From positions 1-41,910 of the forward strand of contig JAGWAZ010000036.1 in the NCBI GenBank assembly GCA_021296135.1: 41,910 nt of DNA, read 5' to 3'. Position numbers and translations under genes: made by a program. Source of the stretch: Chlorobiota bacterium (GTDB lineage Bacteria; Bacteroidota; Ignavibacteria; OLB7). The notes beneath the pieces were generated by a model, which was not told where the DNA came from, did not search any database, and saw only the letters and a program-made list of their open reading frames with translations. Below, piece by piece: positions 1 to 8,837 of this stretch (positions are counted from its first letter, which is position 1; every line of letters starts with the position of its first letter).

Positions 1-54
1 ATCATCCCTGCATCCTGATAATCCTTTCATCTTGATAATCCTGATTCAGACGAT
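1..54. repeat. Short AT-rich intergenic repeat after the methylase gene
   Basis: The decamer TGATAATCCT occurs at 16-25 and again at 33-42, with further partial copies (ATCCTG, CTGATTCAGAC) around them. On the minus strand the block begins directly after the methylase stop codon and reads as a run of imperfect GGATTATCA-type units. It resembles short dispersed repeats common in intergenic DNA of repeat-rich bacterial genomes, which is inference from memory. No coding potential is seen. Confidence 0.5.
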
Positions 55-3000
55 TTATTCCTCCACAATCGCAACTTCTTCAGCGGTTAAGTTGTATAAC
101 GAGTATACCTGTTGGTCAATCTCATCTTCAAGGGTGGATACGTCCGCGTCCGGGTCAGCGCGTTTGGCGTCAAGGATTTGATCGACGATTTTGCTGATAA
201 GTGCCTTCTGCACTGGCTTGATATTGGGAATAGGGATTTGAGACACATACTGGGCAATAAATCTTACAAACCCACCCCGAATCTGTGTGCTTGTCTTTGT
301 GTAAAACCAGAAAACGGCTTTGCTGTTGAGCAAACCGAGAAGCCACATTTCCTTCGTTGGTAAGAGATACAAAGTATTTCCCAAAAAATAACCGTCATCA
401 TCAAAGGAAAACTCCGTTCCTTGCACTATATCAGGATAAACAATCTTCGGTTGCTCAAACTCTTGCCAATACGCACATGCCCGCAACTCCCAGAAGTATT
501 TCCCCTGATCGTATCGTTTAATCAGTCGCTCCCGAAAGGGTTCAAAGTGCGCGTGAATTGCAGGATAAGTATTGGCGAAGATCTGCTCCGCTTCTCCCGC
601 AGATTGCCCCGACCACGGATGCGCCCGATTTTCCGACGATTCAATTGTGATCAGGTACTGCTCGGCGAAATTCACCTGCCAACGCTTCACATCGCGCCCA
701 CGCAGAAACGGCTTTAATACTTCAGCGGACGATGGGTGTTCCGCAATGAGTGTATCCCGCGTCTCTCTGTCCACGACAAATGCTTCGTTCAAACCTGTTT
801 TGATACCGGAATAAAACCGTCCCTTGACGTATTCGCCCAGCGGTTTGCCGGCGTTGCGGAGTTTCTCCAGCAGATTCAACATAGCGGGAGATGTGAGCCG
901 CCAACCGTCAGCGGTTAAGGCATTTTGCGGCATGGTGAAACTGTTCGTCCGAAAAATCGTCCCGAATTCGTCAATTGACGGGCCTGGCTCCCAATTCAGG
1001 GCGCGAAGGTGGTTCCCTTCAGTGTGGGTTTTGGACACTGTGATAATGCTCGGATACGCAATTGACGTGAAAACAGGCGCGTCGCCAAAATCAATGAGTT
1101 GAGACACGGTGGACTGACGGGCGAGGAAATCGCGAAGTTTCTTTCCGTAGGCTGACCGGAAATACTTGTTTGAAGAGATATAGGTCAAGACGCCATCGTT
1201 CCGTAGCATCTGAAAACCGCGCTCATAGAAATAGACGTAGAGATCGGCTGTGCCGGTGTAACAGGCGTATTGCTTCTTCAGCGTTGGCTTGAGCGTTTTG
1301 ATTTTCTCTTGGCGAACATACGGCGGATTCCCAATCACCACATCAAACCCCTCCCCAACCCCAAACATCCACTCCGGGTCGAACCAATCCGCACTTGCGC
1401 TCTGGTCGTAAAGGTCCCAATGGGCGATTTTTTCCGCATCATCGGCGGGCATGCCGACACTTTTTAATTCCGCTGCCAACTCCTCCCGCAATACTTGGTC
1501 CTTTTTCTTGCACTCCAGTTTTTGGCGGCGGGTGGTCGCGTGAAAATATCGCTCGCGGTTGTCGCTCAGTTCGCGCTCTAAATCTCGTGCTTTTGGGCTT
1601 GTCAGCATTCGCTCGCCTTCGAGACCGAGTAGCGTGTTCGCCGCGATAAAGCGCGTCTCCAGATTCGGAAGTGGCTTGACCCCCAAGTTCTCGGCTGTCG
1701 TGTCCGGTTCCTGCTCGATTGTCAGTGAGATGAAGAAGCGGAGTTTGGCAATCTGGCAGGCGATGGACTGAATGTCTACACCGAAGATGCTGTTTTGGAT
1801 CAGGTACAACTTCCGCCCGAAGTCTGAATCCCGATACCGCTTGAAAGTTGCGTCGATTTCGAGGAGTTCTTCGCGCCGTGTTTCGTCATCTTTCGTATCG
1901 AACGCGGCTTCCGTCCGTTGTATCGCACGTTCCTTTTGCAACTGTTCCCAACGGCTGTTGTCCGGGTCAAGCCGGCGCAGTGCGAGGGCCAGCTTGTGTA
2001 GCACACCCATCGGAAATGCACCGGAACCGACCGCCGGATCGAGTATCTTGAGTTCGGAAATCGCCCGCACAATCCCGTCGAGCTCATCGTCATCGAACCA
2101 GACGCTGGCGTCGTCGAAAACCTTCGCATAGTCGAGCAGATAATGTAGCCGCTCGTCCCAAAATTTTGCGTCGCCGTCCGTTGGTTGCACCTGTCCTGCC
2201 AGCGTCGCCACCAACCCTTCCTCCACCATGTAGTCCACGATAACACGCGGGGTGTAATATGACCCGGTCTGCTTACGGGCAGTCGCGCCGGTTTCGGGGT
2301 TGTATGCCGCCAGCAGGTTTTCAAAGACTTTGCCGAGCAGTTCCGGGTCGAGCGCGACCTCCTGCTCGATCGGCGTGTTCTCTTCGACTGTGAATTTGTA
2401 GTGGTCGAGCAGGGGAAACAGACCGCGGGCTTCGTCAAAAAAGAGACGGTCGGGAACGCTCGACTTCTTGTAATCGACATCGGAAAAGCAGTCAATACGG
2501 TAGCCTCCAGATCCGTTTGCCTCCACGCTGTCCAAGCAATCGAACAAGCCACCGTTGATGAAGGGCGTTTGGGCAAACAGAGCCAGCAGCGTGTCCGGAT
2601 CGCGCATCTCGTCTTTGTAGCGGTAACATGAGAAATCGCGGTGTTTGGCGTTTGTTCGGGTGCTAAACCGACGCTCGTTTATCTCGGTGTTCAGCGTGGT
2701 GAAAAACAGGTTTTGTAGCACGGCGCGGTAATAGGAATCGCCGCTGCCGCGGTCGAAGTTTTTCAACAGGCCCTCGATCTGCTTGTCGTCGAACAGGTCG
2801 GCGGCAACCAGCTTTTTCTCTTTGATAAACCAGATGAACAGCAGGCGTGTGATTAACCGGATAACGTGTTCTTGCGGACTTAACGTCCTTTTTTCCTTTG
2901 TCGGGAATCTTGCCTGAGACACCGCCCATTCAAACCAGTCGAACAACTTCCGATAAAATTCCTTATTGAGTGCTTCGGTGTCGAGCGTCTCCTTCCACAC

Positions 3001-3639
3001 CTGATGAAGCTCAGGGAAATTCGTGAAGCGGTGCTGACGAGACAGTTCGCTGAGCGACAGGTCGAACAGGATTTCGATGTGCGCCCGGTGGGGTTCGCTG
3101 AAATTGATGTCCTTAATCAGCGTCACCTTTTCGAGGACATCGCGGGATTCGTCGCGTTTGTGCAAACGGCGGTCAATAATGGCGAAGGTCAAGGTCGACC
3201 CGTGCTGGAAAATGACCAGCGCGGGCATCGCCGTCAGCTTGTTGAGTTCGCGGGTGATGGTGGAGAGTTGGGTGCGGGCGTAATCGCTACGCCGTAGCTT
3301 CAGGACGAAAAAGAGGTAGGATTGATAAAGTTGCTGATCGACTTCGCTGTTGCCGAAGTCCATCGTGACCGAACCGTTGCCGGTGATCTCTTCTTCGGTC
3401 AGTTGAAACAGGAAATCGATCGATTCCCATTCATCGACCTGCGCCCGCTCCGGGTTCATCTTGCCATTTGGATCGAACGCCCCGACAAAGCCGTCGGCGG
3501 TGTTCGGTTCAAGGGCTATCGTTCGTGTGCTCCGGTAGTCGAGTGTGTTGAGCAGGTTTCGGGCGTTTTCGGCGAGGTTGGTATTTCCGAAGCGTTTTAG
3601 GGCTTGGGTGATTGCTTCTTTGTGTTGTATATCGTTCAT
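55..3639 (-). CDS. Eco57I-type N6-adenine DNA methylase with TaqI-like specificity domain
   Basis: A 1194-residue protein of the large Eco57I/type IIG-like methylase family, expected to methylate adenine in a specific DNA target. SAM-binding motif I is DPAVGSGAFPMG (about residue 533) and the catalytic adenine-methylase motif is NPPYVRQE (about 768). The C-terminal region carries the TaqI-like target-recognition pattern, including GNTLYLLP and IPIPNIKPVQ followed by a short helical tail. True type IIG enzymes carry a PD-(D/E)XK nuclease near the N-terminus; I see no clear one here, so cleavage may depend on a partner. The PLD/SNF2 helicase gene upstream on the same strand is the obvious candidate, 245 nt away across a palindromic repeat. 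The ATG is preceded by CGGAGAAT, a fair ribosome-binding site. It could also be a BREX PglX-like enzyme, but no other BREX gene is present. Confidence 0.9.
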   Translation of the reverse strand: MNDIQHKEAITQALKRFGNTNLAENARNLLNTLDYRSTRTIALEPNTADGFVGAFDPNGKMNPERAQVDEWESIDFLFQLTEEEITGNGSVTMDFGNSEVDQQLYQSYLFFVLKLRRSDYARTQLSTITRELNKLTAMPALVIFQHGSTLTFAIIDRRLHKRDESRDVLEKVTLIKDINFSEPHRAHIEILFDLSLSELSRQHRFTNFPELHQVWKETLDTEALNKEFYRKLFDWFEWAVSQARFPTKEKRTLSPQEHVIRLITRLLFIWFIKEKKLVAADLFDDKQIEGLLKNFDRGSGDSYYRAVLQNLFFTTLNTEINERRFSTRTNAKHRDFSCYRYKDEMRDPDTLLALFAQTPFINGGLFDCLDSVEANGSGGYRIDCFSDVDYKKSSVPDRLFFDEARGLFPLLDHYKFTVEENTPIEQEVALDPELLGKVFENLLAAYNPETGATARKQTGSYYTPRVIVDYMVEEGLVATLAGQVQPTDGDAKFWDERLHYLLDYAKVFDDASVWFDDDELDGIVRAISELKILDPAVGSGAFPMGVLHKLALALRRLDPDNSRWEQLQKERAIQRTEAAFDTKDDETRREELLEIDATFKRYRDSDFGRKLYLIQNSIFGVDIQSIACQIAKLRFFISLTIEQEPDTTAENLGVKPLPNLETRFIAANTLLGLEGERMLTSPKARDLERELSDNRERYFHATTRRQKLECKKKDQVLREELAAELKSVGMPADDAEKIAHWDLYDQSASADWFDPEWMFGVGEGFDVVIGNPPYVRQEKIKTLKPTLKKQYACYTGTADLYVYFYERGFQMLRNDGVLTYISSNKYFRSAYGKKLRDFLARQSTVSQLIDFGDAPVFTSIAYPSIITVSKTHTEGNHLRALNWEPGPSIDEFGTIFRTNSFTMPQNALTADGWRLTSPAMLNLLEKLRNAGKPLGEYVKGRFYSGIKTGLNEAFVVDRETRDTLIAEHPSSAEVLKPFLRGRDVKRWQVNFAEQYLITIESSENRAHPWSGQSAGEAEQIFANTYPAIHAHFEPFRERLIKRYDQGKYFWELRACAYWQEFEQPKIVYPDIVQGTEFSFDDDGYFLGNTLYLLPTKEMWLLGLLNSKAVFWFYTKTSTQIRGGFVRFIAQYVSQIPIPNIKPVQKALISKIVDQILDAKRADPDADVSTLEDEIDQQVYSLYNLTAEEVAIVEE

Positions 3640-3683
3640 CTTTTATTCTCCGAACGGTGCTTGTGGTTTCTTAATTTAACGGT

Positions 3684-3862
3684 GTAGGTTGGGTTGAGGG
3701 CGGTCAATCGACTGCACCGGCAAGTGAGGCGCATGCCGAGCGCGGTAGTTCCTCTTGCATTTGTTGCGTTTCACTGTCAATGAAGCCCTTGACGTTATTT
3801 TTGAACCGAAACCCAACGTGAGAGTCAATGGCTTTTGTGCCACACCGTTCAACCCGACCTAC
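3684..3862. repeat. Intergenic palindromic repeat between helicase and methylase genes
   Basis: GTAGGTTGGGTTGA at 3684-3697 faces TCAACCCGACCTAC at 3849-3862, an inverted pair matching at 13 of 14 positions. A further AACCCAAC at 3810-3817 is complementary to 3688-3695. The GTAGGTTGGGTT...AACCCAAC pattern resembles dispersed palindromic intergenic elements seen in many bacteria. The 245-nt gap contains no gene I can support. It separates two genes that probably work together, so it may be a later insertion or a structured spacer. Confidence 0.55.
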
Positions 3863-3884
3863 GGGCTTTGCTCCTGCTCGTTAT

Positions 3885-6800
3885 TCATGACTGCGGGTTT
3901 GCGATGATCAGCCAAGTGACCAACTCGAAATCGCTGGCGTCTCTGGGGGCTTCGGATTCGAGAGGCAGTTTGAAGTCGCGTGTGCCGCCAATTCCCAGAT
4001 TTTTGATCTGTGTCCTTGTATGTGCCCTGCTGACGTGGGCGATGACCGCCTGCAACAATTTATCATAACGCGCCATGTCCGCGCCGTTTTGGGTTTCTCG
4101 GTCAAACTGGATGCACAGTTTTTGCAACGGTTCGGTCTTTCCGACAGCCGCCGCTTCAAACAGATCTAGCACCTGTCTGGTGTTCGTGCAACCGTAGCGA
4201 ATGTCGCCGTTATTGCGGATATAGACCGCGTAACAGGGATGAATCGGGCTGGCGGCTTTTCCGCCTTTATCCGTGCTGGCGTTCCGCTGGCGCAGAAAAA
4301 AGATGACGCCGGTTTCAGCGGGATTGTTTCTGGTGTCGGTGACCGCATACGCCCCGTCGGGAGTCGCATCCAATTCCGCCCTGTTTCTTTCGAGATACCG
4401 CAACAACTGGTCGAAGAAGTAATCGAGCGTAAAATCACTCAGGACGACGCCATCGGACAGTTCATCTAGGTCCAGCATATCTTCGCGCAGTTGCTTCAAT
4501 TGCTGGTCACGGAAATTTAGCTCCATCTGGGCCTGTTCAGGGGTAAATTCGTTCAACGGGTCGTCGTCGCCGCTTGCCGCCGCGTCCGCGAGTGCCATGC
4601 GAGACTCGACACGACTTCGCAAGCGCAAATAGACATCCATGTCTTCGGTCGGCCAGTAGTTAATCATCCGCACCGACAGGTTGTGGCTACCGATGCGGTC
4701 AATGCGCCCGAAGCGTTGGATGATACGCACTGGATTCCAGTGGATGTCGTAATTCAACACCGTGTCGCAGTCCTGTAGGTTCTGCCCCTCCGAGATGCAG
4801 TCGGTCGCAATCAGCAGATCGATTTCGTCGCGGGTGTCGTCGTCGCGTTTCCGCGCCAGTGGCGCGAAATTGGTCAGGATGGCGTTGAAATTGTTGTCGC
4901 CGAATTCGGTTTGTGTCGCGTCGCCGGAGACCAGGCCCATGTTCAGGCCTAGACCGCCCGCCAGCTCCGACAAGTTTCGATAAAGGTACACTGCCGTGTC
5001 CTTGAAGGTGGTGAACACCAGTAGCTTGCGGTTGGTTTTGCCGTCCTTGTCGGTCGTCGGGTTTTGTGCCTTGTTCCGAATATGCGTCTTGATCGCTTCG
5101 AGCTTGCCGTCCCGTTCCGGCGTGATTGCTTTGACCTTGTCCCGAGCCGCGGTCAAGGTCAGTTTGTCCTTTATGAGCTCGTCCTTCCAGCGGGGGCAAT
5201 CCAATTCCCGCAGGTGATAAGGGTTGCGCCCCCGATTCACCAGAAACTCTTCATCATCCTCGTCGTCGTCCGGCAGGATGTCGGCTTCCGCTTCCGGCAT
5301 GTGTCGGTTTTGTTGAAAGCGGTCGATCTTTTCCAGCAATTCGTCAATCTTGCCGATGGTGCGTCCGAGCGTTTCTGCAAGGGAGTACGCCGAACTCTCC
5401 AAACGCTTCAGGAAGTTTGTCCGCATCATCCCGATCAGGAAACGCTCGCGGTCCTCCTGATTGAACCGCAGTTCTTGTTTCTCTTGTGCCAACCGCCGCC
5501 TTGCCTCCGCGTCGATAACGTAGCTGGACGGCTTATAGATGGACAGGGCGAATTTCTCTATCTGCTCGGACAGATCTTTATAGGAGAGTGTGCCGGTCGA
5601 GTCGGTCGGCGGGTGAAAGTTTTCCGGTTTCAGTTGTTTGGGAAACTCGCCGATTCGACTCATTTCGTCGGCGTAGAATTTCTCAATCTGACGCCGGGAA
5701 CGGGCGATAGAAACGCCGCCCAGCAACTGGAAAAAATCGGCACCCAATGTCGCCAGCAACTTTGACTTGTCTCTTCTGCCGCCGTCGTCCGGGCTCTCCT
5801 CCCACGCCTTAAACGCCTTTTGCGCCCGCCTCAGCAAAGCGTCGATATTGCTGATTCCCAAACTTTTCTGGAAGACATCCGTGCGCTTTTCGGTCATCAG
5901 GTAAATCTGATTCCGCAAGTCGATGAGCGAGGTGTTCACCGGCGTCGCCGAAAGCATCAGCACCTTCGTTTTGGCACCTTCCTTGATAACCTCCTCCAAC
6001 AGGCGTGTGTAGCGACTGTGGCGGATCTTGCCGTCGTCGTCTATGCGGGGTTTGGTGTCGTTGCGGAAGTTGTGCGATTCATCGATCACCACTACGTCGA
6101 AATTGCGCCAATTGAAACTCTCCAAATCAATGTCCCCGGACTTGCCGCTGTCGCGGGACAGGTCGGTATGGGACAGGAGTGTGTACCCGAAGCGGTCATC
6201 GAGGAAAAGATTGTTGCGATGGGCATTATAGGCCGGATACAGTGCCCAGTTTTCGCGCAGTTTTTTGGGACACAACACCAGCACACGCTCGTTTCTCGAT
6301 TCAAAGAACTTGATAACCGCCAGCGTCGTGTAGGTTTTCCCCAATCCCACGCTGTCGGCGAGGATGCAGCCGTTGTGCCGCAACAGGCGGGCGATGACGC
6401 TTTTTACGCCCTCTTTCTGGAAGTCGTACAACGTATTCCAGATTTTGGTGTCGTACAGGTGCGTGTCTGCCAGTTTCTGGTCGCTGTCCCTTCTGGCTTC
6501 GATGTCGTCACGGAACAGCTCGTAGAGTGTCTTGTAATAAATGAACTCTGGCGCGTGGTCTTTCCCTAGCCGGTCGAGCGTGGCAAGCACTTCCGCTTTT
6601 ACATCTTCGACCCGGTCTTCGTCATCCCATATTTCATCAAACCACGCTTTTAGGTCCTGGAGATCTCGATTGCTGTCAACCACCAAATTGAGTTCAATGT
6701 TATTGTCCGTCGGACTCAGGCCCAGTCCGCGCACGGTAAAATTGGAGCTGCCGATAATTGCCTTCTCCACGCCGTTAGTGGCGATGTGATACATTTTCCC

Positions 6801-7175
6801 GTGAAGTAGGTTCGATTCCCGAATCGAGCGAACCTGCACTTTTTCTCTGATCCAATCGGCGCATTCTCTAGCAACCGGCTTCTGCCGAAGTTGCTCACGA
6901 AGCTGCAAGCCCTCGTCCACAATCTTGAAGGCTTTCTTCCCGGTGCCATCCGGGTCGAGGCCTTTGATAAAGTTGGGTTCACCGAAAAGAAACCGAAGTC
7001 CCTCGATCCCGTTCAGAGACGCTTTCAGGGCGTCAAAAGCGTGAATCGTAAAATAGGCCGACACGATCGAGAGGGCTGAACCTTCTTCGATTTTGGACTT
7101 CAGGAAATCGCCAACCGTTCCCCGGTCGCGGTTGTCGCGGATTCCAGACGGAAGCAGTAGGTTGTTACTTGGCAT
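3885..7175 (-). CDS. Phospholipase D-like/SNF2-type DNA helicase
   Basis: A 1096-residue superfamily 2 helicase with an N-terminal PLD-like domain. The PLD half-motif is HGKMYH at 125-130 followed by GSSNFT at 142-147; the usual aspartate seven residues after the histidine is alanine (132). The helicase core has Walker A DSVGLGKT (274-281), DESH (365-368), LSATP (408-412), and late motifs ATDCISEGQNLQ and QRFGRIDRIG in the second RecA fold. Such proteins move along DNA and in defence loci act with methylases in restriction. The ATG is preceded by ATAGGAGTC. The gene lies just downstream of a broken transposase and upstream of the Eco57I-type methylase. It resembles the role of DrmD in class 1 DISARM, but the fused PLD domain and missing DISARM partners argue against a plain assignment. 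Confidence 0.9.
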   Translation of the reverse strand: MPSNNLLLPSGIRDNRDRGTVGDFLKSKIEEGSALSIVSAYFTIHAFDALKASLNGIEGLRFLFGEPNFIKGLDPDGTGKKAFKIVDEGLQLREQLRQKPVARECADWIREKVQVRSIRESNLLHGKMYHIATNGVEKAIIGSSNFTVRGLGLSPTDNNIELNLVVDSNRDLQDLKAWFDEIWDDEDRVEDVKAEVLATLDRLGKDHAPEFIYYKTLYELFRDDIEARRDSDQKLADTHLYDTKIWNTLYDFQKEGVKSVIARLLRHNGCILADSVGLGKTYTTLAVIKFFESRNERVLVLCPKKLRENWALYPAYNAHRNNLFLDDRFGYTLLSHTDLSRDSGKSGDIDLESFNWRNFDVVVIDESHNFRNDTKPRIDDDGKIRHSRYTRLLEEVIKEGAKTKVLMLSATPVNTSLIDLRNQIYLMTEKRTDVFQKSLGISNIDALLRRAQKAFKAWEESPDDGGRRDKSKLLATLGADFFQLLGGVSIARSRRQIEKFYADEMSRIGEFPKQLKPENFHPPTDSTGTLSYKDLSEQIEKFALSIYKPSSYVIDAEARRRLAQEKQELRFNQEDRERFLIGMMRTNFLKRLESSAYSLAETLGRTIGKIDELLEKIDRFQQNRHMPEAEADILPDDDEDDEEFLVNRGRNPYHLRELDCPRWKDELIKDKLTLTAARDKVKAITPERDGKLEAIKTHIRNKAQNPTTDKDGKTNRKLLVFTTFKDTAVYLYRNLSELAGGLGLNMGLVSGDATQTEFGDNNFNAILTNFAPLARKRDDDTRDEIDLLIATDCISEGQNLQDCDTVLNYDIHWNPVRIIQRFGRIDRIGSHNLSVRMINYWPTEDMDVYLRLRSRVESRMALADAAASGDDDPLNEFTPEQAQMELNFRDQQLKQLREDMLDLDELSDGVVLSDFTLDYFFDQLLRYLERNRAELDATPDGAYAVTDTRNNPAETGVIFFLRQRNASTDKGGKAASPIHPCYAVYIRNNGDIRYGCTNTRQVLDLFEAAAVGKTEPLQKLCIQFDRETQNGADMARYDKLLQAVIAHVSRAHTRTQIKNLGIGGTRDFKLPLESEAPRDASDFELVTWLIIANPQS

Positions 7176-7203
7176 GATTGACTCCTATCGGTTTTCGCTC
7201 ATC

Positions 7204-7822
7204 TCAAGAGCGTGTGTAAAGCTGCTGAGAGCGACCCTTCGGCTGAGCATGGAGAGTGCTACCAGCAAGGATAACGCCTGTAGAGAGCAAAACGATACGA
7301 AAGAGTCTTGCTACAAGGCTTCCTTGTGGAAAAAAACATGGTGTTTGTGCTGTTCCGGTCGCACGCACCGCCGATAGGTTCGATACAGTCAGCATTGTAC
7401 TTTTACGATTAGGTGAATGAACAGGTCCTGTCGTGTTTTTTACGACCTTCGCCTCGATCTTTCCCGTAGTTCTGTCCTTTGCGCCGACTACTGCGGCCTT
7501 GCCCACGGTTCCACGTCCGGCATTTTGCTTCTTGTTAGAATGCTTGTCGCCCTCTTTGCCGCCGATATAGGTTTCGTCCACTTCGACCGGCCCTGCGAAC
7601 CTCTTCGGAATAGAAGAAACCGACCCCTCTCCGATACGCTGAAGCATAAACATTCGAACTTCCGCACCGGAGACATGCCTTAACGTCATCGGGCCAGTGA
7701 ACGGTCTCGAACCACTTTTGGGCAGTGGCTTCGTCAGGGATAAGGTTCGTCAGTTCCAATACCGTAATTCCTTTTCTGTATTTAGGCCTCCTTGTATTTC
7801 CGCCAGTAGGATACCATGTCAC
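7204..7822 (-). pseudogene. Internally deleted, frameshifted IS1595-family transposase
   Basis: Two pieces of an ISXO2/IS1595-type transposase overlap in different frames. The first (from 7822, GTG overlapping the ParA stop) holds the N-terminal part with the zinc-finger half CLRCGSSNV. The second holds MFMLQRIGEG and the catalytic stretch GPVEVDETYIGGKEGDKH, ending near KVVKNTTG. The roughly 100 residues that normally lie between them are missing, and the two frames meet around TGTTTATG near 7640-7650. After about 7430 the resemblance to transposase stops. The remaining codons read LFRIVLLSTGVILAGSTLHA, which looks like a secretion signal and may come from another gene. No functional product is expected. 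Confidence 0.8.
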
Positions 7823-8835
7823 GCTTCCCCGAGCTCGATCCGTGCCACTATCTTCTCAGCCAAAACCTTAAAATCTTGGTACGCTGCGGTGGCTGCGGTG
7901 GCGTGGCCACCGATAGCACCGTCGGCCGTCGTGAGGTAGAAAATGGGCTTGCGCGCTTCCTGCGCCATGGGCACCAGGCTCCGATAGTGCTTAACAGTGG
8001 CGAGGGCGTGTTCTTCATCTTGCGCCGGCATCGCCGGGTACGGTCCTTCGTTATCGTCGTGCAGGTTGCGGGCGTATTCTTCCGGTATTCGATTGACCCA
8101 CTTGTCGTACGCCTTGACGGGGCGATCCAGGCGGACGCCGTACTGTTGCACCACATAGCCGATGGGTTGCATGTCTCCATTCGGCAGTGGAAAGTCAGGT
8201 TTCGCCCAGTTGTCTCTTCGTTGCCGCCAGTCTTTCCGCCACAGATTCAGCGTCGGGCCGAGGTTCCGCAGGCCCTGGAGCGAGAACAGATCGGCGCCTA
8301 ACGGAACGACGATGTGATCGGTGGCAATCAGCGCGGAGCGATTAATCGCACCGAGATTGGGGCCGACATCGGCCAGAATGACCGAGGCCTCCATTTGCGT
8401 TGCCCCGGACTGCATCACGGTCGAGAAGGCAGTCAAAATGCGGAAGGGGCGGTACAACTCGCTAGTAGAACCACCCAATGCTTTAGGCCATTCTGATGAC
8501 AGGGTATCTTCAAATCCGGCCAGGGCCAAGTCTCCCGGTATCAGGTTCAGCGTAGATGTAATTTTCGCGAGCGTCGGGTCTTTGATGTCCCCCACTTTCG
8601 CCAGAGGTCGGACGCATTGCAGGATAGTCTGCCCGGATGCGTCATTGCCTTGGTTCCACCGCTTTTCCAACTGCTCTTCATCGAGAAATGCGGCGGTAAG
8701 ATTCGCCTGCGGATCGAGGTCGCAGGCCAGCACCCGATAACCGATCTCGGAGAGCATCCACGCCAGATGATAGACCAAGGAAGTTTTGCCGACACCGCCC
8801 TTGTTATTAAAGAAAGTCAAAACGGGAACAGACAT
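7819..8835 (-). CDS. ParA/Soj-type P-loop ATPase
   Basis: A 338-residue ParA/MinD-superfamily ATPase. The deviant Walker A NNKGGVGKTS lies at residues 10-19, the DLDPQAN switch motif near 41-47, and a Walker B-like ILADVGPN later. Family members form ATP-dependent dimers on DNA or membranes and move plasmids, chromosomes or protein complexes. No parB gene or parS-like repeat array is visible nearby, so a plasmid-partition role here is doubtful. It starts 2 nt after the stop of the AlbA/Schlafen-type gene, with GAGGATAT before the ATG, so the two are almost certainly co-translated and perhaps co-functional. A relic of an integrated plasmid is the alternative. The family call is firm; the role is not. 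Confidence 0.9.
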   Translation of the reverse strand: MSVPVLTFFNNKGGVGKTSLVYHLAWMLSEIGYRVLACDLDPQANLTAAFLDEEQLEKRWNQGNDASGQTILQCVRPLAKVGDIKDPTLAKITSTLNLIPGDLALAGFEDTLSSEWPKALGGSTSELYRPFRILTAFSTVMQSGATQMEASVILADVGPNLGAINRSALIATDHIVVPLGADLFSLQGLRNLGPTLNLWRKDWRQRRDNWAKPDFPLPNGDMQPIGYVVQQYGVRLDRPVKAYDKWVNRIPEEYARNLHDDNEGPYPAMPAQDEEHALATVKHYRSLVPMAQEARKPIFYLTTADGAIGGHATAATAAYQDFKVLAEKIVARIELGEA

Positions 8836-8837
8836 TG

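Noticed and set aside
5064-6569. Long plus-strand open frames of 233 and 249 codons inside the helicase gene
   Set aside because: They are antisense to a gene with complete SF2 motifs, lack recognisable domains, and reflect its codon bias.
7819-8835. A plasmid partition locus
   Set aside because: No ParB-like gene, parS-like repeat or replication gene accompanies the ParA ATPase.
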